NCBI GenBank assembly: GCA_015039365.1
Contig: WION01000611.1
Span: 1 to 28,557, forward strand
Reading direction: 5' to 3'
Source of the DNA: Amanita rubescens
Taxonomy: Eukaryota > Basidiomycota > Agaricomycetes > Agaricales > Amanitaceae
Length of the DNA stretch: 28,557 nt
Below are positions 10,842-21,783 of the stretch, piece after piece. How positions within the stretch are numbered: the first letter of the stretch is position 1; every line of letters begins with the position of its first letter. The position numbers and the translations under genes were made by a program. The notes below the pieces were generated by a model, which worked only from the letters and a program-made list of their open reading frames with translations, had not been told where the DNA came from and did not search any database.

Positions 10842-11538
10842 CATGCGTTTTAAAGCCTAAGTCAAAGACTATTCATACAAGAAACTTCGCACCAGTAGGG
10901 CTAGCAGATGATTCTCACGACAGTTCTGGTTAGTATGGGAGACGATTACCATTTCGTGATCATTCATCTGACTTATCCAATTCCACGCACTTAGGCATAG
11001 GTGCTATAATTGCAAAAACCTTTTCAGATGTACACAAGAGGTCACCCTTTCAGATGACCCTTTTTCGTCAGGAGAAGCAATTCTTGATCATTTGGGTCAT
11101 TTCATGTCCGAAGCCGCGAACTTACGCAAAACACCGTTCATCTTCGTGTGCCGCACAATCGCCGTTTAGGTACGCAGTGGTTGCTAACCAGCTTAGAACT
11201 TCCTGAATTGTCTGCGCGAAGACCATAGCCGTGAATATATTGTAAGTACCATTACCGCACCAAGCCTCCATAAGCTGAATGCCATTTTCGTACATTCGTA
11301 GGAATCTAGTTCTTCCATGGAGCAACAGAGAACCATGGTGTATTACCGTACCTTTGCGTTTAGAACCTTTTGAAGTGGTGCGCTTCCACGGCTTGACAGA
11401 GAAGCACGATGTGCGTGTGTCTAGACCATTTTACTTGTCAACTGTTAGGACATTAGATGAAAGACGTAACTACTTGAAAGGTTTGCACCAAGGACACGGC
11501 CACGAATCATACGAGGGAACGTGTATCGTTCGTCAACA

Positions 11539-11544
11539 TATAAG
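11539..11544 (+). promoter_or_regulatory. TATA box of lectin gene A
   Basis: TATAAG in the context 'caacatataagagcag', 60 nt upstream of the ATG at 11604. The same box and flanks are kept in all four units, and 'ctcctcagtcaatac' follows at a distance suited to a transcription start. Confidence 0.7.
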
Positions 11545-11603
11545 AGCAGCAATCGCAGCTCAACTCTCCTCAGTCAATACGACCTCAGCTCTTCATATCG
11601 ATC

Positions 11604-12229
11604 ATGCTCCCGCGTAACGGAACCTACCAAATTATCAACATTGCCACAGGGTTGTACTTCGACCTGAGGGGCAGCAGCGTTGTGCCGGACACCAATATCA
11701 TCGGATATCCGAAAACCGGTGGTGCTAACCAGAAGGTGAAACAGTTTGGTCCGCATACAAGCGTATATTGATACTTGGTTTGCAGTGGATCCTCCAAAGG
11801 GCAGAAGGCAATATCATTACCTTGCACAGCCTGTTATCTCAAGAAGCGGGTGTCGCCGACAGAGGCCGTGTTCCTGTTCGTTTGGTCTGACTGTCAATAT
11901 CCGTGGGCTGAGCCATTGTTACACAGGGTAGCGAAGTTGTCGTTCGTCCTCGACGTGAACGATATGAACTTATTGAGGAGCGAACTGGATTGTACAGGTG
12001 AGTGAGGACAATAAACCTCGCTATTGAGAATTGAATGTGATGTCCTATAGAATCAAAGTTATCGACGAAAACTTGTTTATGAGGCTCGCGAGCCGCGAAC
12101 CCCGCACTCCGGTATGCTATTTCCGTCCAAAAATATGAACCGATAGTTATGAAATTGCACCAGGTCACGCTCAATTTCAATGCCCTGGGCAATGACGTCT
12201 GGAGGTTCGACATGGAGCCCGTCATTTAA
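11604..12229 (+). CDS. Ricin-B-type (beta-trefoil) lectin A, 142 aa, five exons
   Basis: Exons 11604-11735, 11786-11884, 11927-11997, 12051-12111 and 12164-12229; intron phases 0, 0, 2, 0. Every junction is GT-AG and the introns are 42-53 nt. The N-terminus has G-T-Y near residues 6-8, an aspartate at residue 20 (Y-F-D-L) where fungal trefoil lectins usually contact sugar, and G-G-A-N-Q-K whose Trp is the first codon of exon 2, completing the Q-x-W motif. The last exon holds N-D-V-W-R-F, matching the final trefoil repeat. The length suits a single-domain fungal lectin. No signal peptide is present, so it is probably cytosolic and acts by binding glycans. No catalytic A-chain-like domain is present. 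Intron 3 uses a GTGAGT donor where the other copies have GTAAGT. Confidence 0.85.
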
Positions 12230-12627
12230 TTTAGTTGCTTCGTGCTACGTACTACAAGTTGTTGTGTTGTTGTGTTACTAAACATGACGGAATATGAATC
12301 AAAATTGTTGCAGACTAGAGTGCGAGGTAGTTTAGAGCTAAACTCTCATTCATACACACGTAGATCTCAGAAGCGGACGGTGCCCTGGAACACCACTCGC
12401 GCGGTGGTAGACCGTTCCGTAGGACATTGAATTTTTCTCTTTCCGCCCACAAGCAGTCGTTATCGACACCACTATAAGTATCCTGGGTCATTGCTGCACT
12501 AGCGGCAAGCTTCAAGTTCGAAAGACACATTTATATAACTTCTGGAAGTTGTGGCAGGCTAGGGTTCAACTAAGAATACTTCTATACTTCAATCGCATTA
12601 ATTCTGTAATTCTCGCACGCTAGTTGT

Positions 12628-13979
12628 ACCCGCCCAACGAGGGCATCTCAGTACGCGAGCTGTCATGACTGGCATATTCATTCAAGGCTACCTTTTCACA
12701 CCTCCACTTTCCTAGTTAATGTTACTATTACTTCCGCAACACGATTTCATGACCGTATGTGTATCTTATGGTCTCCAAGAGGACAACCTGGCAGAGGCAC
12801 TGAGAACCATCTCCCGAACATAATTTTCCAAACTCGAGTGGCACCACTGGCACAGCAGTTCAACGACTTACATAGCGACGACTGAGGAATCTGTTCATAC
12901 ATACGATGTATTCACGCGATAGGAAGGAAATTGGACACGTCTCGTCACACCCACCCAAGAGGCTTGCTCACTCATCCCTATTCCAGGGATGTTCATGGTG
13001 ACGTGCGGCTCACGCTTTCCAACTCGTGGATACATTGTCCTGCGTATCGAGTCGCCCCGAATCCACGGAGGATGTTTCCTCCGTAACGGTAGAAAGGTCT
13101 GGGGGAAAGGGAGATAGCACCTCCCGCATGCTGTTCGCGCTTTCCAACGTGTGTACATTAGATCGCGTTGCGACCGAGGTGCGACAGGCTGCCTTGGCTC
13201 TGCATCATTTTGATCGCCATCGCCACCGTTGCCATACAAGTTCGCGTCATCGGCATACACCTGTGTTTGATTATACTGGTGGGCTTAAGACGACTCAGAG
13301 GGGGGCCAAATCTGCCTCGCGGCCCGGGTGCGCGGAGATCGCATTGACCTAAAGCGTCTGCAGTACGTGTCAACCTCGCCGATTCATCATCTTCACGCTG
13401 CACGTCGAGTTCAGTTATTAGGCATTGGTGTAGAGAGTCCAGATGACCTGAACAGATTGATAATGTTGGTATCATTGCCCTTGAGAAGTTTGAAGTCAAA
13501 CGGACGCTGCCGGTATCCGGTGGTCATGTGACGCGCTACTTGTCCGCTGCTGCGTTACAGCAGCTTCTGGACCTTTTTCGCGCCCCACCCGCCACTCCCT
13601 CTCTCAGGTCTGAACTAAGCCGCCTTTCATCAGACGTCTTCCTTTCTTCTTAGTCCGACGGTCGAAAGGTCGAACGGCTGACCTGCTCGGTGCCCACCCA
13701 CCCAGCAGCTCGCTTTGCCGACCCCCAGGTTTCGGGGCTTCGCCCATCTGTTTTGACTCAAGGACCCACTCAAGGAAAGTCTAGTATCCCTTTTCCTCTC
13801 GTGAATGACCCTTCCTCAAAACTGACATCTGAGCGTTGAAATGCGTAGACTCATCGCTTAGCGGTGATCACGATGACGTCATCACAAGCAGAACCCAAAT
13901 CGGAACACCTTCGTAGGCGTTCCTCTCGCAGGGGAAAAGTCCGGAGATGCAGTTTGCGACTGTGCCAAACAGACGCACC
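12628..13979. other. Unit A/B spacer; no recognisable gene
   Basis: Frames of up to 121 codons occur on both strands (12895-13260 minus, 13158-13499 minus, 13026-13352 plus) and overlap one another. A plus frame near 13495-13650 (T-L-P-V-S-G-G-H-V-T-R-Y-L) looks protein-like, but no family or intron structure was found. The last ~100 bp may hold a degraded 5' end of the polymerase gamma relic. Confidence 0.4.
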
Positions 13980-14905
13980 ACTTGGATGAACACGAGGGAG
14001 AGAGTGTAGGTATGGAAGTGCGGGGCAAGGCAGCACTTGACCTCGCAAACGCCTCTCTTCCTCCCCTCCGAATGGAATCTCTCCCACACAGTACTACTAC
14101 AAGCGTGACGCCGGTGCCAGTTTCAACGAACCCGTCTCCTTTATTATCCACGACGGTGTCCCGGAATCCATGTTTGTTTTTGACGTAGAAACCATGCCGA
14201 AAGAGGGTCATCCCGGGCCGTACCCCGTCATCGTCAATGCCGCCTCTTCCGTGCGCTTGGATCTCCCCGCGGCCGTTAGGCGAATCCTCCTCGCCTGCCC
14301 ATTTCATGGGCCCTTTGGTCCAGATACAAACCGACTCGTTGTAGGCCACAACGCTTCTTTCGATCGCGCCCGCATCGAAAGCGAATCCCTAGGACTCGGT
14401 GGGAAACCGAATTGCACTGCTCCTGCTCAAGTTGGCGTGGAGAGGCTATCCTTTGTTTCATTCGAGAGAACACGGTTGGATATACCGCGTTCCTTCTTCC
14501 GTCTCTGAAACTTACAAGCACGGATCGTCTCTTACGTTCTCCAACCCTGCCGATTCGACGCTCGCCGATCTAGTTCTTCATCACGGTTTTGCGTTCCACA
14601 AGTTACTTCAAAAGAACGGTGAAAAACCCAACGTGGGGTCTTCCCTCGGCAAAACTTTCGTCAAGCATGCAGTGGATGGGTGTGCTGACGAGTCCGGGTG
14701 GAGAGGCGAAAGAGGCGCTCGAGTTGAACGCGGTGCGCAGTTATTGGATGAGCTCAAGAGATCGGAACCAGATGGTCGCTGGGAGGGTGGTGGGTGGAAG
14801 TTGGGTTTCGAGGATAAGGATGACAAGCATCGGGGCATCATCCTCCCTCAAGTCAATACCATAGGCACCGTCACCCCCGCGCGACCGAAAAGACTTGCGA
14901 GTCTC
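13980..14905 (+). pseudogene. DNA polymerase gamma relic with internal deletion
   Basis: It starts with an L-D-E-H element (13982) and D-L-A-N-A-S-L-P-P. Y-Y-Y-K-R-D-A-G follows, then exonuclease motif I (F-V-F-D-V-E-T-M-P, about 14170-14196) and motif II (V-V-G-H-N-A-S-F-D-R-A-R-I, about 14337-14378). The sequence then jumps at about 14400 straight to N-R-I-A-L-L-L-L-K-L-A-W, skipping roughly the part present in the minus-strand relic at 6.0-7.0 kb. It continues K-N-G-E-K-P-N-V-G-S, E-A-K-E-A-L-E-L-N-A and G-I-I-L-P-Q-V-N-T-I-G-T-V-T. At least four frame changes occur (near 14080, 14400, 14680 and 14770). The polymerase active-site region is missing. The intact enzyme replicates mitochondrial DNA; this copy cannot. 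Confidence 0.8.
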
Positions 14906-15180
14906 TAAATATCGAGGGTGTGTTGGAAAAGACGAGAGGAAGTTTGGGCGAGGAACACGGAATTGGGCAAGTGTGCGCGTTGGAAGGGTACGAAGAGCTG
15001 GATTGTATGCTTCATCGAGCCAAGACAGCGTTCTTGAAAGCGCAGGAAGCTCAGAATTTTGGAGGTCAAGGGGCTTGTGCAGAAAGTTCACGGTGTCAAG
15101 TTTGAAGGTGGATACGAGGTACCAAGGAAGGATACAAGTTAAGAACGGGCGTCGGAGGACAGATATGCTCATTTCATAAT
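14906..15180 (+). other. Coding-like frames after the polymerase relic
   Basis: One frame gives R-A-T-E-K-T just before 14906, close to the R-A-V-E-K-T of polymerase gamma, then diverges into E-E-L-D-C-M-L-H-R-A-K-T-A-F-L-K. A neighbouring frame gives V-Q-K-V-H-G-V-K-F-E-G-G-Y-E-V-P-R-K. These look like former protein, possibly a different gene joined to the relic, but I do not recognise it. Confidence 0.3.
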
Positions 15181-15489
15181 AGCTTCCATGACATGTCTTG
15201 CTGTTTTCCGGGAGACGCACTTATGTATATGGCATAATTAGCGTTGGGTGATATAAAGATGACCATTATACGCTGATATGCCAATTTCTATAAGCTATCA
15301 TTGCTGGCTATTACATTATCTAAGACTTCGTGATTCTGACTCGTGCTAACTGAAAAAGAAAGAGCATATGAGCCTATTGAAGCATGTCAGTACTGTATCA
15401 AAATAGTTGCATATTGAACACGGACCACGTTGATGCGCTTGTAAGTTGTCGACCATCTCGGACCAGCGCTTAAGTTCTTCTTTGACTTG
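15181..15489. other. No recognisable gene
   Basis: A/T-rich spacer with no frame worth reporting. Confidence 0.4.
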
Positions 15490-16501
15490 GCGTCATTCAA
15501 CCCAAATCACAATGCGTGTCGGGTGTGGACGCTTTGTTGGAGACGAACCAACGGTTCGGTAAACTTCTTGGAAGAGCTTGCAGCAGAGGCAGTAAGCGCC
15601 GTCGGCGGGGGTCAACTTTACTTTCTTGCTCTGTTGTTGTTCCTCTTTCACTCGGAACGCTCGACTCAGTATCGTTATTCGTTTCACTATCCACATCCAC
15701 TTGTCTCTTCCCCGTTTCCGCTCCGGAGCCGCACCTGTTGAACTAGGCGGCGGCTTGAGATGTGGTTCGATGTGGGGAACAGTGATGGACATGCGGGACG
15801 AGGATCACTGTTAGGGGAATGGTTAGATTGAACACGAAGAAGCGAAGAGACGGCATACCGTCGAGTTTCTGACTAGACTCGGAGAAATTGGAAGAAAAAG
15901 GTTGGATTGTGACGTACGGGTGGTTTCAGAATCCCGAGCTACGTCAGGAGTCGGAAAACGGGACGTCGCGAATCTCGCGCAAGAAAATCCAACCTGTCGT
16001 TTATTGATGGGCTGGAATCGAGTAGACGGAAAGGTGCCAGACTGACCACGCACACGCGAGGGGCCTGCCACCGGAGATTCCGGTGTAAGTGGACGAGGGG
16101 CGGGACTAGCCCCAACCGGTCCGCGGGTGGGGGAGAAGGACGGGGAGCATCCGAGGCACTAACTGGGTCTGGCAATGTCCGTTCCAGCTCCGGAATAGGT
16201 GACAGAGAGGAGATGGCGGTGGCGGAACAGCTCTATTATCGCCTCTGGCACGAGAACTGACAGGTGGACGGTTGTCGTCATCCCCGGGAGTAAGAGGAAG
16301 AGCACGCTGCCGAGATGGGGAGCCGTCCTGTACGACGGGCACCCCGCCCAATTCCATAAGCTTGGAAAAGGCATCTAATTCCTCTGGGGAGGGTGACTGG
16401 TTACTGCCGCAGTCGGCGGGGGGGCCAGATGCCTGAGGCCTCATCCCGTCCGAGGGCGAACTCGCCTGAGTAGTACTCACGTTTCTGCGTCGTCCGGGCA
16501 T
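15490..16501 (-). pseudogene. Frame-shifted Pro/Ser-rich protein gene
   Basis: The ATG at 16501 opens a frame containing S-P-E-E-L-D-A-F-S-K-L-M-E-L-G-G-V-P-V-V. Protein-like, Pro-rich sequence then continues in a second frame (P-E-L-E-R-T-L-P-D-P-V-S-A-S-D, about 16170) and a third (R-P-L-T-P-E-S-P-V-A-G-P-S-R, about 16075). After a clean GT-AG intron-like stretch (15858-15808, 51 nt) it gives E-R-K-R-G-R and D-V-D-S-E-T-N-N-D-T-E-S. The frame changes are not explained by introns I can place, so the gene looks decayed. Low complexity of this kind is common in fungal retroelement Gag-like and regulatory proteins, but there is no zinc knuckle or other signature. Confidence 0.4.
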
Positions 16502-17636
16502 TGGATTGGGTGCTTGTATACGCGTTTCGAGATTCTATGTGATGAATGAGAGAATATTCTATGGATCTGAGAAGGCGAGGTGACGGTCCGAGTTCAAAGT
16601 GCGCGAGAGACTCTCTCGCCCGCGTCACCTCGTCACAAAACCGCGCTTTCCTCTTTCCTAAACAGCTGCGTGTATTTATCGCTCTAGCTGGTGGGACTCT
16701 TGACTTATTTTTCGGTTCAGCTGCGAAGATACAATTCGTCCATCGACTGAGATGGAGCCGGCAATCCGCGCTTGTCAACTTGTCTCTCAAGAAGCGCAAT
16801 GAGCCAACTTACCCCATTCAGAGCAATGTGTCCGAGCGTCTTCTCATCCCCGTTGTTGACTCGAAATGGACCAACTTACCATATTCGAAGTCGAACAACA
16901 CCAGCGAAAAGCGAACGCTCACGTAGTATCTGTGTGGCAGGTGATCAGGTGCCAATCCATTTCTGGATCCTATGATCTTCGCCGAGGCTGACATGCGTTT
17001 TAAAGCCTAAGTCAAAGACTATTCATACAAGAAACTTCGCACCAGTAGGGCTAGCAGATGATTCTCACGACAGTTCTGGTTAGTATGGGAGACAATTACC
17101 ATTTCGTGATCATTCATCTGACTTATCCAATTCCACGCACTTAGGCATAGGTGCTAACCTTTCCAGATGTACACCCTTTCAGATGACCCTTTTTCGTCAG
17201 GAGAAGCAATTCTTGATCATTTGGGTCATTTCATGTCCAAAGCCGCGAACTTACGCAAAACACCGTTCATCTTTGTGTGCCGCGCAATCGCCGTTTAGGG
17301 ATGCGGTGGGTTGTTAACCAGCTTAGAACAGCCGTGAATATATTGTAAGTATCATTACCGCACCAAGCCTCCATAAGCTGAATGTCTTTTTCGTACATTC
17401 GTAGGAATGTAGTTCTTCCATGGAGCAACAGAGAAGCATACCGTGCCTTTGCGTTTAGAACCTTTTGAAGCGGTGCGCTTCCACGGCTTGACAGAGAAGC
17501 ACGATGTGCGTGTGTCTAGACCATTTTACTTGTCAACTGTTGGGACATTACTAGATGAAAGACGTAACTACTTGAAAGGTTTGCACCAAGGACACGGCCA
17601 CGAATCATACGAGGGAAAGTGTATCGTTCGTCAACA

Positions 17637-17642
17637 TATAAG
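17637..17642 (+). promoter_or_regulatory. TATA box of lectin gene B
   Basis: TATAAG, 65 nt before the ATG at 17702, in the same context as in unit A. Confidence 0.7.
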
Positions 17643-17701
17643 AGCAGCAATCGCAGCTCAACTCTCCTCAGTCAATACGACCTCAGCTCTTCATATCGAT
17701 C

Positions 17702-18324
17702 ATGCTCCCGCGTAACGGAACCTACGAAATTATCAACATTGCCACAGGGTCGTACTTCGACCTGAAATGCGGCAGCCTTTTGCCGAACACCAATATCATC
17801 GGATTCCCGAGAACTGGTGGTGCTAACCAGAAGGTGAAACAGTTTATGGTCCGCATACAAGCGTATATTGATACTTGGTTTGCAGTGGATCCTCCAAAGG
17901 GCAGAAGGCAATATCATTACCTTGCACAGCTTGTTGTCTCAAGAAGCGGGTGTCACCAGCAAAGGCCGTCCTGTTCGTTTGGTCTGACTGTTAATATCCG
18001 TGGGCTGAGCCATTGTCACACAGGGTGGCGAAGTTGTCATTGGTCCTCGACGTGAACGATTTGAACTTATTGAGGAACGAACTGGAATGTACAGGTAAGT
18101 GAGGACAATAGACTTTGCTATCGAGAACTGAATGTGATGCCCTATAGGATCAAACGTATCGAGGAAAACTTGTTTATGAGGCTCGCGAGCCGCGAACCTC
18201 GCACTCCGGTATGCTATTTCCGTCCAAAAATGAACCGATAGTTATGAAATTGCACCAGGTCATGGTCAATTTCAATGGCCTTGGCAATGACCTCTGGAGG
18301 TTCGACATGGAGACCATCTGTTAA
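17702..18324 (+). CDS. Ricin-B-type lectin B, 141 aa, five exons
   Basis: Exons 17702-17833, 17886-17981, 18024-18094, 18148-18208 and 18259-18324, with the same phases as copy A. The frame is open throughout and all junctions are GT-AG. It keeps Y-F-D-L with Asp20, the Q-x-W split by intron 1, and the final N-D-L-W-R-F. Exon 2 is one codon shorter than in A. The loop after Asp20 reads K-C-G-S-L-L-P-N, introducing a cysteine, and the protein ends in E-T-I-C instead of E-P-V-I, adding another. No signal peptide is seen, so it is probably a cytosolic glycan-binding protein like its paralogs. Confidence 0.85.
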
Positions 18325-18689
18325 TTTAGTTGCTTCGTGCTACGTACTACAAGTTGTTGTGTTGTTGTGTTACTAAACATGACGGAATATGAATCAAAAT
18401 TGTTGCAGACTAGAGTGTGAGGTAGTTTAGAGCTAACACACGTCCCCTATTGTTCAGTCAGAAGTGGATAAGAAGCACGGAGCCTCGGACGACCACTTGT
18501 GCGGTGGTAGACCGTTCCGTAGGACAATTTTTCTCTTTCCACCCACGAGCAATCGTTATTGGTACCACCATAAGTATCCTGGGTTACTGCTGCACTAGCA
18601 GCAAGCGTCGAAAGACACATTTATATAACTGGAAGTTGTGGCAGGCTAGCGGTTCAACTCAGAGTACTTCCATACATCAATCGCATTAA

Positions 18690-19053
18690 TTGTGTAATTC
18701 TCGCTCGCCAGTTGTGGTTCTTGACCTGAGAAAGGCAAGCTTTACCAACGAGCGATGCTCAGCCGAAGAAGAAGCGATCATACGACAACTTGAAGCACTC
18801 GTCGTTGCGATAATGAATTCAGAGATTCGGGTCGTGCATAGGCATCTCGCGGTAACGGTTCGGAAACTCTCCGACGCTTGAGAAGGCGTGTTTCGGGGCC
18901 ACATGTGGTGGGAAAAACTCATTGCGATAAGCCCCCCGGAAATGGACCCTAGCATTTTCGACGACTCGACATCTTCCGGAAAAGGCTCGATAAGATTACC
19001 TGCACCACGGGTATTTCCATCGCTACGAGTTTCGATACCATCGTAGTCATTTC
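18690..19053 (+). pseudogene. Coding-like frame with one in-frame stop
   Basis: One frame runs from the unit B boundary to a TAG at about 19051, interrupted once by TGA at about 18879. It includes E-E-E-A-I-I-R-Q-L-E-A-L-V-V-A-I-M-N-S before the stop. After it come G-H-M-W-W-E-K-L-I-A-I and P-P-E-M-D-P-S-I-F-D-D-S. This could be a pseudogene or a spliced gene whose intron I cannot place; it abuts lectin unit B and has lost any 5' end. No family is recognised. Confidence 0.35.
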
Positions 19054-19196
19054 CCTGAAACGTGTGTTGAGATATTCCATTTACACCCGTTAATAAGTAT
19101 GTCGGATATTGCTCATCACACTTAGAGCCTTATGTGGCACGAACCGCACGGTAGAAGTTTGTGAACACATCTTCTCCATTGACCATTATTACTAGC

Positions 19197-20569
19197 TTAT
19201 ATATTTCCGAATATAGGGACTTGGGCAAGATCTGTCGTGATCATGGGAGAAATGGGATAGAGGATCTATCGGAACTAGTCAGGCAAGCATGCTTGAGTCA
19301 CTTAAAATCGTACGGAAACTCACCATATCTTTCAATAATTCTACGATGAGCCCTTGATTTTTATCCGCTGCAAAGATCCCCGATGCATATATCCTAATTT
19401 GAGTGCCCCCATCATAAGCAGTAAAGAAACGCCACAAGCTACCATGAGCGAGTGCTCCAGTGAAGGATTTGCGCTTCCTGCAAAAGTACTGAGAATCATA
19501 TAGGATGAGATGAGATGGCAACGAACGTTACAGTCAGAATTGTGAGCACTTGGGCAGTGATCTGGGGTGTGGCATTTCGAAATTCTTCCAGGCTCTTCGC
19601 TACGATGATGCCACTCAATGCGTTGCTGGGCTCAAACGGCACACCACCCATGCACAGTGCATCTGGCCATCATGGTGAAGTATGAAACAAGGAGCATGTA
19701 TATGAGCTTACCCTTCAGCTTGGTTGAAATAAAACCAATCCCATAGTCTAGGACGCCATGGAACGTATAGGATGTATTCCCACACCGCACCTTCGTATAA
19801 GGAATTGGAACTTCAGTAAAGACGGCAACATATGGGTTGTTGATTTTATAGTGTTTGACGACATCATCCCTGACAGCGACGTTCTGATCCAATATGGTTT
19901 GCGCGTATATAACCCCGGCGACGAGAAACTGGTCAATCATACACCGTGCGCCTGACTCGTTCTGAATCGAGAAAAGGTATACGGTTGAGTTCTACTTTGG
20001 TTTCACAGAAGAAATAAGGACGATATACCGTCAAGTTGAAATGTTTCCGGATGTGACCCATTGAACTTTGCTGCAGGTAAGTGTTCGCAGATGAGTTAGG
20101 GACATTCGCCGCCTCCACTTCTGATTCGAGCAAGTCTAAGTCATAAGTGAGGTTAAGTCCAAGTGATTCGACGTGTCTCTTTCGAATACTTAGAACATGA
20201 GACAATCTACCATTACATAGAGCGTCAGGTAACATGATGGTCCAGTCAGATGGAGACCACCAACGTGAGGATCGACAACGCATGACTTCAAAAGTGCAAA
20301 CATTTCCTCTTCTGTCATCTCAGCTTTCTCGGACACTGCTATATGGAATTTTGAGAAATCAAGGGAGGAGGTTAAGACTTTATCGGCGTTGTCTGGAGTG
20401 AGTTCTGATGTCATCTTGCGCTTTTGGTTGCAGTGCTCAGCGAGGCCTCGAAGAGAGTAACCCCAAAATCAGGGTTAGTGTTTGGAGCCGAAACGAAGCG
20501 ACGTTCAGTCGGAAGCATTGGCGAGTGGAGCCTTTCCAATGCTAGACTAGCTTGAGAATGAGATGCCAT
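19197..20569 (-). CDS. PD-(D/E)XK-nuclease-like fungal protein, seven exons, about 344 aa
   Basis: Exons 20569-20462, 20420-20287, 20206-20029, 19961-19712, 19662-19532, 19488-19324 and 19265-19197. The introns are 41, 80, 67, 49, 43 and 58 nt, and all phases join without a stop. The Ser-rich N-terminus is followed by a helical part (R-K-R-H-V-E-S-L-G-L). A core follows with H-G-V-L-D-Y-G-I-G, then G-I-I-V-A-K-S-L-E-E-F with A-T-P-Q-I. The end has G-A-L-A-H-G-S-L-W-R-F-F and I-V-E-L-L-K-D-M. This layout resembles the PD-(D/E)XK-like proteins common in agaric genomes. The acidic residue expected two positions before the Lys of the E-x-K motif is Val here, so nuclease activity is doubtful. The first two introns have weak donors. 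Translation might instead start at 20414, where the Kozak context is better. The family call is from memory of the pattern. Confidence 0.6.
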
Positions 20570-21718
20570 AGGATGACTTGGTAAGCGCAACGGCATATAA
20601 ACAAAGCCACACAATCGGATTTGCCGTTTTCATTCTCCGACAACTCTCGAGCGCTACTACTACACGCAATTGCTAGCACGCCCACTGGCTTTAACTGATT
20701 CGATTCGATGATCGTGTGCCCTCCATTAATGACGTTGATTACATTCGCCCCGCGACCACGAATATTGTTGTTCTAGCTGGTGGGACCGCCCTGACTTATT
20801 TTTCGATTCAGCCACGGAAGGATATGGTAATTCGTCCGTGGACGTCGACCGAGATGGAACTGGCAATTCGCGCTTATCAACTTGTCTTTCAAGAGGCCAA
20901 CTTACCCCATTCAAATCAATGCGTACATCATCATCTTCCTCCGTAGTTGACTCGAAATGAACCAACTTGCCTTTTTCGAATTGAATGCGTTGGTCATCTT
21001 ATTCCCCGCCCTCGTTAAATCAGGTCCATCGTTTTCAGATGTCGAACAATACCAACGAAGCAAACGCTCGCGTAGTATCTTTGATCAGGTGCCAATCCAT
21101 CTCTGGATCCTACGTTCTTCACCGAGGCTAAAATGCATTTGAAAGCCTAAGTTAGGGACTATTCATAGAAGAAACAAAGGGAACGATTACCATCGCGTGA
21201 TCATTCATTCGACTTTCTAATTTTACGCACTTATACGTAAGTGCCATAATTCCGGAAACATTCCCAGAAGTCACCCCTTCAGATGGTCAGAATGAGCAAT
21301 TCTTGATTCCCATACGCAAAACACCGTTCATCGTGTGCCGCATAATCCCAGTGTAGGGACGCGGCGGATTGTCAAGCAGTTTAGAACTACTTGAATTGTC
21401 TGTACGAAGATCACGGCGGGAACGTAAGTGCCATTACCACACCAAACATGCAGAAGCTGAATGCCTTTTCCGTACATTCGCAGAAGTATAGTTCTTCCAT
21501 GGAACAACAGAAAACCATGATGTATCAACGTACCCTTACGTCTCGGACATTTGAAGCAGTGCGCTTCCACGGATTGACAGAGAAGCACGATGTGTGTCCG
21601 TGTCTAGACCATTGTGCATGTCAACCGTTGAGCATTAGACGAGGAAAGTGACTATTTGAAACGTTTGCACCAAGGACATGGCCACGAATCATACGAAGGA
21701 ACGTACCGTTCGTCAACA

Positions 21719-21724
21719 TATAAG
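21719..21724 (+). promoter_or_regulatory. TATA box of lectin gene C
   Basis: TATAAG, 65 nt before the ATG at 21784, in the conserved context. Confidence 0.7.
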
Positions 21725-21783
21725 AGTGGCCATCGCATCCCAACTCTCCTCAGTCAATACGACCTCAGCTCTGCATAGCAATC

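Larger units (their letters stand above)
10440..12627 (+). repeat. Lectin duplication unit A
   Basis: First of four direct copies. Homology to unit B begins near 'gcgtatttactgctctagctggtggga' and continues through about 1.1 kb upstream, the whole gene and about 400 bp downstream, ending near 'cgcacgctagttgt'. A and B are much closer to each other than to C and D; for example, both share the downstream tail that C and D lack. Confidence 0.85.
16664..18717 (+). repeat. Lectin duplication unit B
   Basis: Second direct copy, closest to unit A over its whole length. Compared with A it lacks several short segments of the upstream DNA (for example about 60 nt near 16890 and about 40 nt near 17155). 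It ends near 'ctcgctcgccagttgt', the same point as unit A, where unrelated sequence begins. Confidence 0.85.

Noticed and set aside
11604..12229. Possibility of a two-chain ricin-like toxin
   Set aside because: Only a single beta-trefoil lectin domain is encoded. No N-glycosidase-like domain or signal peptide is present in or next to any copy.
12895..13260. Y-A-D-D in a minus frame near 13250, recalling a reverse transcriptase active site
   Set aside because: No other reverse transcriptase motif lies nearby, the flanking residues do not fit, and a plus frame overlaps. A four-residue match is chance.
14741..15220. A 159-codon minus-strand open frame
   Set aside because: It lies antisense to recognisable polymerase gamma sequence for much of its length and has no domain of its own, so it is a shadow frame.
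19748..19955. Short plus and minus frames overlapping the PD-(D/E)XK-like gene
   Set aside because: They are shadows of exon 4 of the spliced minus-strand gene.
21328..21588. An 86-codon minus frame in the lectin promoter, with a similar one at 27242-27514
   Set aside because: The frame is partly conserved between units C and D, but A and B differ by indels and no product is recognisable. Conservation is expected because the whole unit was duplicated recently.
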